The position numbers and the translations under genes are program-made. Source: Saccoglossus kowalevskii (lineage: Eukaryota > Hemichordata > Enteropneusta > Harrimaniidae). From it: DNA of 51,125 bases. Location of the stretch: contig NW_003113469.1 in NCBI RefSeq assembly GCF_000003605.2, positions 124,215-175,339 of the forward strand, read 5' to 3'. The notes beneath the pieces were generated by a model, which did not search any database, had not been told where the DNA came from, and was given only the letters and a program-made list of their open reading frames with translations. Every line of letters starts with the position of its first letter. Positions within the stretch are counted from its first letter, which is position 1. Shown here piece after piece: positions 34,339 to 44,211 of this stretch.

Positions 34339-37226
34339 ATTTGCTCCCTGGCTACAGGTCTTGAAAAAATATAGAAACAATTATCTTGTTTTATTTTTTG
34401 AAACAAAAGTTTACATTGATGCCCTGAAGAATAGTCTGATTTATATTTCAATTTAATATTATTTACCGGGTATTACCGGTATATTTATTTAAAAGTTATA
34501 CCTAATTCAAAATCAAAGCCATTTTATTTGCTTGACATAAATTACTGATCAGAAAAATATTTAAAGTTGAATTAAATGGATGATTTTGAATTTGAATGTA
34601 ATTACTTTAAAATACTTTATTTTAGCTGGAATTAATTTTCGTTATAAAGACTTTTTTGGATGTTTTGTAGGGAATTTATTATCACTGATTTGTGATGAGT
34701 TGAATGCAAAATATAGGAAAAAAGGTATATTTGGTGGATTTTATTTTCACTGAATCATTCCTTCAGCAAAAATAGTGAAGATAAAGTATTTTAAAATATA
34801 TACTTGGCTGAAAATAAACACATTTATTTTTGTTGATAAGGTTGTTGCCAATTATCAGGAGATAAAGCAACGCACAGATGTAGTTTTGAATAATAACAGT
34901 TTGTCACAAAGTCAAGATTATTTCACACGATTTTATCTTTAATAGGTTTAGGGCTGGACACATCTGCAATAGCACCAATGATGAAAAGCTGTCTCTGTAC
35001 TACGTCCTAATTTATAAGTGGTTTAGTGTTGTAAACAATCACATTTTATGAAGCTGCATGCTACAAATTCGTTTTAATTAGATTAAACCTAAACGTTTAT
35101 GTGTGGAAAGAAAAAGTGTCACGTCTTTGATGGGTATGGCTATTTTTTTTATTCTGTGCAGAGAGATGCATGTGTAGACGTAATATAGAGATAAAACATG
35201 CTCATGTGGGTGGAGGATATATCTGGTTGTGATGGTACAAAAGTTGAGTGTTTTCACGCAGTGTCAGCCGTAATTTCCTGTGTGCTCTGTATGTGGTCAC
35301 AAGTTTTCCATTTTAGAAAGCATGTATTCATGTTTTTCTTGTCTTGAGGCAGTTCTTGCTGAAAGGATGTGATTCTCTCTCCTGTTTTGATAAGATCTCT
35401 TCAGATTCCTCTTGCTTTACCCTTGAAACATCGTTGTCGTTACTCTGCATCATGTCGGTTATGGATACCATGTATACAACGCATGTAAAATGCATTTTAG
35501 AATTATGAAAACATGTTAGGCGATGACTAGTGCGATTTAAACTTACAAGTTATTTATTAATAGCATTAAAGATACCATCGATAGTCTTATTTCTTAGGAA
35601 CAGCATTGCAAATATGTACTTTTAACTTCATTGATCCTCCAAATTCCCAAAATTATCTGGAATTTCGCTGAAATAGCAGTGAAAATAAATTTGAGTAAAA
35701 ATAAACTGTAATCCATCATCAAGAAATTATGGCTCTCTGATTGGAACAGATTGTAAAATGCTATGATGTTATCTTGGAATGGTTGATTCCATTATTCTCA
35801 GAAATAGGTGGAGCAAGCTATACTGTCTACTCTTGATCTTCATAGATTGTGTTCTAACATCTGTTTCCTATTTTGTAGGATTTTGCTGCTATAAATTTTC
35901 GCAATTTCATTATTTTATGGTATTCACAAAAACAAAATCAACATAGCGTAATTTTTTCCTTCTGCAAATTTTCATCATTTTCAATGACTCCCAACTTTGT
36001 TTCATGCAAAATCAAAGCGTCTCTTTAATCACTAGTTTACGAATTTAACATTTAAGATAACTAGGATGATTTAAAGCTGCCACATTACTTATCAAATATG
36101 ACTGCTAGAGGGCGCTTTTTAGGGTCTGCTCATAATATTATGTCTGGTTGTAATCGTAATTGTCTTGGGAATGACCATCAGAGTATGTGTATCTAAGTTC
36201 TGCATACCAACCTGTGAAGTGTAATGAATCCTTCTAAACAAACAGGGTTATACAAAAAAAATATACTTGTTTAAAGGACTGATCCTATCTAATATTGTGG
36301 GGAGGTGAGATAAGTACCAGAGGCAGATATTTATAGACAATTTGTTATGTACAATGTACCGCCAAACCAATAGCTATAACAGGCTTAAGGCTTCCTTTTA
36401 TAGCAAAATGTCACTCACTGTAGATAGCTATTACTCTCGCGATGATATTAGGTTTAAATATTTTATTATTAAACAGAAACCTACTAGATTGTCTTAATAC
36501 TATTAGTGCAAAATTTTGACCTTATTATTTCTATAATACCCTCCCCCCTATCCTTTCCGTTGTTAGTTTTTTTAGAATTGAATATCAAGGCTGTTAGGGT
36601 GATTGATTACTGTTATGTCTAAACCATCATCAATCAAAAATTGTATTGAGAAACATAGAAAAGGTAAATATTTTTGTGCCAAGATACATAAAATTTGTGG
36701 TATCTTTTCTCTTTAATGGTAAATAGTATCTTTCTCTTTAGTGGTATAAACCAAATTGGTGATCCAGTGATAACACTGCACACTGTCATGTAGCCATGTT
36801 TGTTTTGTTGAGTGCAATCGGTTTTTATGGGTTAATTGAACTTGAAGCCAGATTTGTATCTCTTTCCCCATTAAAACATTTTTATCTCATCTTTGTGGTA
36901 CATATCATCCATTAATCATTGAGGAGTTTTTAATTGGGCATAATTACCATGACGATTGTTGTCATAGTTGGACCAGGTGCACATATACTCAAGATGACCA
37001 CTCTACAGGGAACGCTCATTACCCTAGCTATTATGTAGTACAATTAGTGATGCCTCATTAGCAGTGGTCCAATAATTTATTTATTTTTACATTCTATCAA
37101 CTTGTGCTTCTTAACCTAAGCTCTGGTCAAGTGCTTTACAAACTGTAAGTTGCATGTCGTGTTATCCACCGTTTATAATGACCTTTCACTTGCTGTATTT
37201 GCCTGCTAAGATGTCAGTGTGTCGTG
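34339..37226. other. AT-rich non-coding stretch
   Basis: No exon is supported. ACCGGGTATTACCGGTA lies near 34466-34482. Words like TTTCACTGAA and TTTCGCTGAAATAGCAGTG (about 34745 and 35663) resemble pieces of the foldback MITE family. The segment 36900-37080 holds several TAATTA/TAATTG homeodomain cores and is less repetitive than its flanks. Confidence 0.4.
36102..36115 (+). promoter_or_regulatory. CTCF-type motif
   Basis: CTGCTAGAGGGCGC fits 12 of 14 positions of CCASYAGRKGGCRS, with deviations at positions 2 and 3. It is on the same strand as the motif at 6172. Confidence 0.4.
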
Positions 37227-37436
37227 TACTGTAAAAGGATTAATTATTCACTGGGTTTTAATTTTGCTTATTTCGCTGACTGGAAAATGCGCTAAATTAA
37301 AACCCAGTGAATATGTCAAATTTAGCATGGAACACATTATCTAATGATAAAACCGTGAATTTAAAACCCACTAAATATGCCTGAAATGATAAATCAGCGA
37401 AATTTGAACCCAGTGAAAATTAGTCATTTTATCGTA
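37227..37436. mobile_element. TACTGTAAA-ended foldback MITE, copy B
   Basis: The left end TACTGTAAAAGGATTAATTA, continuing TTCACTGGG, is mirrored at the right end by CCCAGTGAAAATTAGTCATT then TTATCGTA, about a 28-bp imperfect terminal inverted repeat. Inside, a perfect 19-bp inverted repeat (37246-37264 with 37294-37312) encloses 29 bases. AAACCCAGTGAA-type words recur three times. It has no coding capacity. Confidence 0.72.
37246..37312. repeat. Perfect 19-bp stem, 29-base loop hairpin
   Basis: ATTCACTGGGTTTTAATTT pairs exactly with AAATTAAAACCCAGTGAAT. If transcribed, it would make a stable hairpin of microRNA-precursor-like size, although its origin is the MITE that contains it. Confidence 0.85.
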
Positions 37437-38352
37437 TTTAAATTTATCTGTATTTTGTGATTAATTTGAATATGAGACTTGAAATGGCAATGACAGTAGC
37501 TTAATTGCAATCTGCCGAAGCCATTGATGGGGATGTGACTGACATTAATGATTTTGATTACTAATATCTATTTTTATCATAAATTTGCAGACTAATCAGT
37601 ACTCAATTGAGTCTAAAATTGGGGGAAAAATGCATTAACTGTGCATATTTTGCGCCAGAATTCCATACATGAATACTTCTATATGCAATTTGAAAAAAAA
37701 GACGTTCACGCAACACAAATTTTCTTTTGAGTAATTTTTTTTCTGTCTTCCACTTTATTGCGTATATTGTGTTGAGTGTTCACAGATCCACTACTATATA
37801 ATTAAAATTCATGATCACCCGTCTCAGATTTTTAAAATTACTTCTCTTCTTGGTAAATCTCATCTACAAGTTGCCATGGTAATTTCATTCAAATTCTATT
37901 CCTGGTTTCAAGAGGATTTGTTAATTTGTTATTTTTTGAGAAAAATTGTTAATTTGCTTGTGATTTTTTGGTGCCTAGACGATGACTCTCAGCTGAGTTG
38001 ATCTCCAACCAGGGTTTGTTATCTCTCATTCACAAATACTGTATGATAGACTGCTTTTTTTCATGAGAAAGAAATATTCACAAAATGTGAAAGGCAGACA
38101 TGTATTAAAAAAAAGTGGAATTTCCCCAAAATTATGCAAGGCAGGCATAAATGTGGAATTTTCACGGATTACACAGATATTTTAAAGAATTGCTCAGACA
38201 TAGAGTCAAAGCGATGAACATTTAACTGTTTATACGTAGTAAGCAATATTTAAATTTCACAGTAGTTTCAATCATTCATTATCATATTGTTCTTCAGTGG
38301 TATTCACTGTGTCAGAATCAAATTCATTCATTCAGTTGTTTGTTCATTTGGC
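37437..38352. other. Non-coding DNA
   Basis: No exon is supported. GTTGCCATGGTAAT at 37870-37883 is an RFX-like palindrome identical in sequence to the one at 23928-23941. Otherwise ordinary AT-rich sequence. Confidence 0.45.
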
Positions 38353-38458
38353 ATTCATTCATTCATTCATTCATTCATTCATTCATTCATTCATTCATTC
38401 ATTCATTCATTCATTCATTCATTCATCCATCCATCCATCCATCCATCCATCCATCCAT
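38353..38458. repeat. (ATTC)n-(ATCC)n compound microsatellite
   Basis: About 18 copies of ATTC run without interruption and switch to about eight to nine copies of ATCC near 38424. The single-base change of unit suggests expansion of a variant at one edge. Confidence 0.97.
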
Positions 38459-39879
38459 AATCCATAAATCACTGGAGTTTACATGCTCCCAACCATAAAT
38501 AGCTGGATATCAAAATGACTGTGATCAGGCGAAATGTATATTTTACCTCACTTGTTTTGCTGTTTACATCACTGACAGTCGTTACGTGATTATGCTCAAT
38601 ATGTGCTCAGAAAGCTCAATAAAGACTAAGACAAGGTGAAAAGTACATACAAGTTACTATGTACACTAAAGCAAAAAATTAAACAGTGTATACTAAGAAG
38701 GAGATGAAGAGAACATTTTGCATTTCTCGTCTGTGAGAAATCAACCATGATATTAAAATAATAATTCTAATTTACACAGTACTAAAAAGTACATTAACAT
38801 TTGACAGCACTTAAAAAGTACATTCATATCTGCTTGTAACACCAGTTCATGGTTACCCATTTTGTGATTTACTTAGCAAAAAATAATGACAAATTAGTTT
38901 ACAAATACATGCTTCATAGCTTTAAATGCGATTGCAGTCAAGATGAGTAGTTCAAGGCAACACCTAATTACCGCATAGTTTGTTGCTCTCGCTGGAACTA
39001 CATGTGTATGTCATGATAGTCACTATAGCTCACCTGTTAGGTCTGAAATGGTGATTTTTCAACCCAACATTCATATTGTGTTTTGTTTGTCTCCCTAGCT
39101 GAATTGAAAATTATGTCATTTTTGTCATACTTTCATTCTTTATTATGGTTATATGCCATTAAAAATACCAAAATGGGGAAAAAAAAACTGGGGTCATCAG
39201 ACAATTTTACAAGATACAAGGGTTTGAAATGTCTTATAGGAAATAGTCAATTTTTTTTTACGCTAGCTTCCATGTGAGATTGTTCAAATCTCAAACTTTG
39301 CTTGGTGACATGAAAAAATAATTATAATTTAAACATTTCCTAACATAGTTAAACAATTTTGAAAATTTACCTATAATTTTAATAGTTTCTTGGATTATAA
39401 TAGTTTCTTATTATACACAATTGTAAGTTCTTTCCCATAATGCACTGCATGTATGTGCAGTAACATGCTCAGTAGTGCAAAATTTGATTTTGGCTTTAAC
39501 TGCCACCGACGAAATTTGTGACTATTGAAATAAATGCAGGTACATAATATTTGTACATTATAATAACTGCATGTTCTTTTAATTCAGGAAGCAAGAGCTT
39601 GTCATTTTGTTTATTGTTGGATTTTAAAATTTATCCCTTTGATATGACAACCCAAATTGTTCAATCATCATAAAAAAAAAAAACGCAAGACTGTGCAGGT
39701 GCAGTCTGTAACAGTGTTGTAATTTCCACCAATTTTCTTGTCCAATCCCTTTTAATTTTTATCGATTGTAATTTAATGTTTAATAGTAAATCAATGCGTT
39801 AATTGCAGTTATTAGTGAGAATATTTCCTGATTTATAAGCGTGATATTTTATGGTAATGTAAACCTGACAGCACTTAAC
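38459..39879. other. Non-coding DNA
   Basis: No exon is supported. The ZNF143-type site at 39432 is listed separately. The 64-codon frame at 39083-39277 has no recognisable features. Confidence 0.45.
39432..39449 (+). promoter_or_regulatory. Perfect STAF/ZNF143-type site
   Basis: TTCCCATAATGCACTGCA fits all 18 positions of YWCCCRNMATSCMYYRCR, the STAF/ZNF143 consensus. In vertebrates this zinc-finger activator binds promoters of mRNA and small nuclear RNA genes and loop anchors. The site lies about 450 bases upstream of the TATA/Inr candidate at 39880. Confidence 0.5.
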
Positions 39880-40146
39880 TATATATATGTGCTTCCCAGT
39901 TTGCTAGTCAGCTGCTGATTTATTTCTCTAGATAGGATTTTGAGTGTAATGTCAGAAGGCACTTTAACAGTAGTAAAGTTGTCAGTTGTAGTGGAGCTTC
40001 AACACGTGCAGTAATCCGTGTCTCTTGCGTACACTATCGTAGCCGAGCAGGGACCGATACTCTCGTGCGACAACTGATCCAGATATCGTTTGTAGATATC
40101 GATCATTTTGTGTATCGGCAAAGCTCCATGCTTCTATTGCTAGTAT
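39880..40146 (+). promoter_or_regulatory. Candidate TATA/Inr promoter and first exon
   Basis: TATATATAT begins at 39880, and the Inr-like GTCAGCT has its A at 39910, 30 bases downstream, the normal spacing. A perfect E-box CACGTG lies at 40003-40008. By hand, 40021-40080 is 55% G+C with six CpG, the densest CpG patch noticed in the window. A good donor TAT|GTAAGTATG follows after 40146. The last ATG (40128) would encode MLLLLV before the donor, like the start of a signal peptide, but upstream ATGs exist and no partner exon was found. Confidence 0.27.
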
Positions 40147-43100
40147 GTAAGTATGCTGTAATTTTAGAGTCGAGATAGGAACACTTGATAACTATCTTTG
40201 TCCATTATATTGCATCTGTGTTTGACCCGCATAAATCACTGCGATTTGCAATAATGACTTTTACTAACGATGTAAAAAAAAAGATTCTTATCAGATAACT
40301 ACCGGTGGTATCAATCCCTGTCAGTTGCTTACATTTGGTGTTTGGATGTGTTGAATTGGGTGTTGTCTCTTTCCTCATCGCTATAGGTTTTAAATTCATA
40401 GTACATTGCTTTGTCTTTGTATTTGCAATTATGTTTTGATGTGTCATGTATATGGAGTCTTCACTTTCCCTCCCTGGTTACACATAGCAACATTCAAAGG
40501 TAACTATTCACTTATGGTGTGTTTTATATATTCCATTAGATATTTTTTTTTCAACTTCCAATATAATATCAGATAATCGTCTTCTGTCAGTGTTACAAAA
40601 GAATTGTTTATTTTTGGTAATCACCATCATTCTGTGGGAGTTGTATAGTATAATGTTTCATATCTCTGTAGAGCAGGTGTCATATACTGTGCTAATATCA
40701 AAATCACTGTGACCTATGTAATTCTACCATTTTCTGGGTCAACTGATTATTTTTTAACCTTTGAGCAGTATTGTCTCAGGATTTCAGTTTTTATTGACAA
40801 TTCTGCTCAGAATTTCTACCTCACTAAGGGGATTAGTTTTTTTTTTTTTTCATTTATTTGTGAATGAAGCTTAAATATTGCTGATCATAGATGTGCATCA
40901 AGACAGTTTTTCACTGCTTCTCTGAAATGTAGTACAGCTTAACTGATAATTTAAGTATTTAAGCACAACAAATATTCAATGTTGAATCATTGTTTTATTC
41001 AAAATGTCTACTGTTGTTCGCAATGTTTAGTCGCCAATTGGAAGGAGTTGATACTGTTTCTCAAGGCCGCCTAAACGATAGATTATATCAAATGTGTTTG
41101 GAAGTCTTCTATTATTGCTGTACAAGAGATTTGAGATAGTGAAACTAAACGTTAAAAGCATCAGGACAAAGAGTATGACTTGTGGTATCATTAGCAGTAC
41201 CTTAGGAACCCACTTGGGTTCACAACTTGAGGCAAGTGAAACTGATCTCTGATACACCTGACATTTATAGTTCAAAGGTCGATGCTATGGGATCTTTAAT
41301 TACGGGGCAAAATTGCTTTTGATGGATAGATATTTTATATCTGAGAACGGGACTGACTACAAGATAACACTAATGAGCCTCAGTTTACTAGGGAGTGAAC
41401 ATCTGTTTACTTTGAGAAAATGGAAAGCAAAATAGCCATTAGGTGTGCTATAAAAGTCTGTCAGTGAGTGTGGGCTTAAATCATTTATGATTTGGAAATG
41501 TGTACACTCTGGTCAGGGAGTCCACAATTTGAATATTCAAATTTGCGTCAGTTATTTGTATATTTTAGCTTCTTATTGTCAGTTTTCACATATTAGATTA
41601 AGCATATCCAGTACTCATGTACATGCATGGAATGCAAGACTACTTCTTTTCTCGACATTGTTTTTTTTTACCAATTGAACTGTAATAGGGCATTATAATT
41701 GTATTCACAAAGTATTATGCATTTCAAGTTATTGGTGCACATAAGGTTTTACAGCTTGGAAAATCTCATTGTCTGTCTCAAAATCAAATTTGAGACCTAA
41801 TCCTTTTTCAACAAGACCAGCATCATTTTGCAGGCAGCTTTTGAATGTGGTCTGTCTACAGGAACATGTAATTTCTGCAACCACCTGTTGCAGGTAAAAC
41901 CTACTCATCTGGGACAAGGGGCTGTAATAATACAAATTAATGTTTTAGGCTTCACTTTTGAGAATTCCTAGTAAACATATTTCTGCAACTTAGATACAGT
42001 TTACCTATTTAGGAGCATCTATAACATGTCTGGGTTCCTCTACATGTCTAGTGTTGCTGTTATAGTTATAGTTGGTTAACACACTATAATGTATGCATGC
42101 AAACATGATGGGATCAGAAACAAGAAGGGGATTACCATCAGGAAATAAGTGCGTCAATTGTATGGATATGACGTACGAGTATACGCAGTGTTGGTTCTGA
42201 CGTTTGTCAGTTTCATTGTTCAGCTATATCTTTTCATAATTACCGTAATTTTGACACTTTTAATTTAAATTGACATCCAAAATGCAGTGTTACAATAAAA
42301 ATACATTTATTTTTGATTGCCAAATATTTCATAATACAGAGCTTGAACTTGCATCAAGAGGGTGTCAAATTCCAAAGTCGATTGCAATACAGAAAAGTGT
42401 CTTGAAATAGAGAATATTTGTAAGGTGTATGATTCTATTTCAGAATTTTAAGCCGTGGGTGTGAGAAAACAACTTTTATATTGCTGTACATTGTATGACA
42501 TAGTTGACCTGGGAGTGTGTTGACCTTTCCAAAACAGAAAGCAAACCTTCAGATGTGAAAGAGTTGATTGTTTTATCATAACATAATGGTTCTTTGTGTT
42601 AGCTTAAATATTTCAGCAAGTTCATTCAGTTTTCTAAAGTGTTCGTTGAAGTGCCATGTTTTGTGCTTCTGTTTTGTGGTTGTACATCTGTGTGCATATA
42701 TCCAATGCTATGTCTACTCGCAGTGATGATGCTAGTGTTCACCATCAAATTAATAACGTATATGTGACACGCTCTACCTGTGTACGTTGCTGATACTTTG
42801 AAATTACCGTTTGGCTGCTGTTTTTCATAATAGCCAGATCAAGTAAGTGGTATAGTACTGTCTCATGCATACTGTGTTTTCATCTTGTAAGGATTGGACG
42901 CAGGTCGTATTCAAGTGGTGGCCCCAGTACTCACATTTCTAGGGTTCTATATCGTCAATTCTATATTTCAACGTCTTTTTAATGGACAAGTCGATCTTTG
43001 TTACCACATGCCGCAGCTTGTCTGACTTCATAATGCATATGTCAAAACTCCTACTATGAAATCTGCATTTCAATTGTGGTGTACATTTGACATTATTTAT

Positions 43101-43154
43101 ACCTGGCGTATTGTCTGTGATTGTGCTTCTTGCATCAACAGAATCGTCTACAAT

Positions 43155-43177
43155 GGGGCGGGATAGGACGCCATATT
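43155..43177. promoter_or_regulatory. GC box next to a YY1 site
   Basis: GGGGCGGG (43155-43162) is a classic Sp1/KLF GC box and the only one noticed here. CGCCATATT (43169-43177) is, on the minus strand, AATATGGCG, a perfect YY1 core. Together they suggest a weak promoter, perhaps directed to the minus strand. The overlapping frame at 43087-43278 starts at TTG and is not called. Confidence 0.3.
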
Positions 43178-43220
43178 GGGTGCCTTCGTATCACAATTCA
43201 GATCACAAGTATGTCAAAAA

Positions 43221-43236
43221 CACGTACATGTACGTG
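43221..43236. repeat. 16-bp perfect palindrome around TACATGTA
   Basis: CACGTACATGTACGTG equals its own reverse complement. It contains the over-represented word TACATGTA at its centre. Confidence 0.9.
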
Positions 43237-43994
43237 CTTGTTGACTACACCAGTAAAATTGATTGGATTTCAGTTTGAATTCTCACTCCACTCAAATCGT
43301 TAGAGGGTTGTGGTGTGTATAAACACTCGGTTAATACTTTCGTGATTCAGTATTTGCTTTTTTGTGTCAAATGTTCATTAATTCTTGACTTCTATTGGCT
43401 ATGCAGTGCATGTAAAATTTTGCATTTTGTTTTCCCCTCGTAAATTATGTTGATATCGACTGGTGTATATAAGTCTTGTACCGGTGTACTTGTACGTGTT
43501 TACCGAAAGGTACAGTCACCTGGGTATGGCTGTATATCACACATTGGGATAAGCTGTGGCTTGACTCCAGTGAAACCTTCTGACCAGGATGTAAACTATT
43601 CTCTCAAATTGCTGTATTGTGGAAGTGATTTGCGCCATGTGGGTGAAGAAAGAGTTGGATGATTCATTATGAAGACTAATCAAGACTAACCACTTCATCA
43701 GGTGAGAGAAGCTACTATTTGCTACCTTCACTGTGGAGACGATAACTGTGTGTGAAGTTTTGAAGATTGATTTGATGCGATGTGAATTCAATTGACATCT
43801 TACCCGACAGCATTAGACTTGTTATGCATTCTCTAATACTGTCTGGTAATGATGTTAATAGATTTCACCATCTCATCAGCCTAAACCACTACTGACTACC
43901 ACTACTAACCAGTTGTAACCAGTCGCAACTCATCCTAGCCATCAATCTGAGATGTACAGAGCTTGCATACAAAACAGAACCAGACCTGTTATAC

Positions 43995-44211
43995 TTGATC
44001 TTTTGAGCGCCATGGTCAACTTTTGTCAATTTTCTCAAAATAAAACCCACATCAAATTTTAGTTCAAAACTTGTTATTAAGACGTGTTGCCAATGGAAGT
44101 ATCTCCATTTGGTTCAAAATTAACGATGAAATTATAGAAAAATTAAATAAAAATGTGCAAAATGTTGCACCAAAAAATTGGCGGGAAAAATGATGGCGTT
44201 CAAAAGGTTAA
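43995..44211. mobile_element. TTAA MITE, copy 3
   Basis: The right end ATGGCGTTCAAAAGGTTAA is intact with TTAA at 44208-44211. The left end TTGATCTTTTGAGCGCCAT is the diverged counterpart, so the inverted ends are CTTTTGAGCGCCAT and ATGGCGTTCAAAAG. The interior is AT-rich and non-coding. The 217-bp element is longer than copy 1 (183 bp). Confidence 0.65.

Larger units (their letters stand above)
40147..43994. other. Non-coding DNA with a promoter-like patch
   Basis: No exon is supported. The antisense frame at 41027-41275 (82 codons) contains a long hydrophobic stretch but no family is recognised. The GC box and YY1 site at 43155-43177 and the palindrome at 43221 are listed separately. ACCGGT occurs near 40302 and 43481. 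Confidence 0.4.

Noticed and set aside
41027-41275. 82-codon antisense frame with a membrane-like segment
   Set aside because: Hydrophobic runs are common in AT-rich DNA; no family, promoter or splice signals recognised.
43087-43278. Frame with a signal-peptide-like start
   Set aside because: The first codon is TTG, not ATG; no in-frame ATG gives the hydrophobic start.
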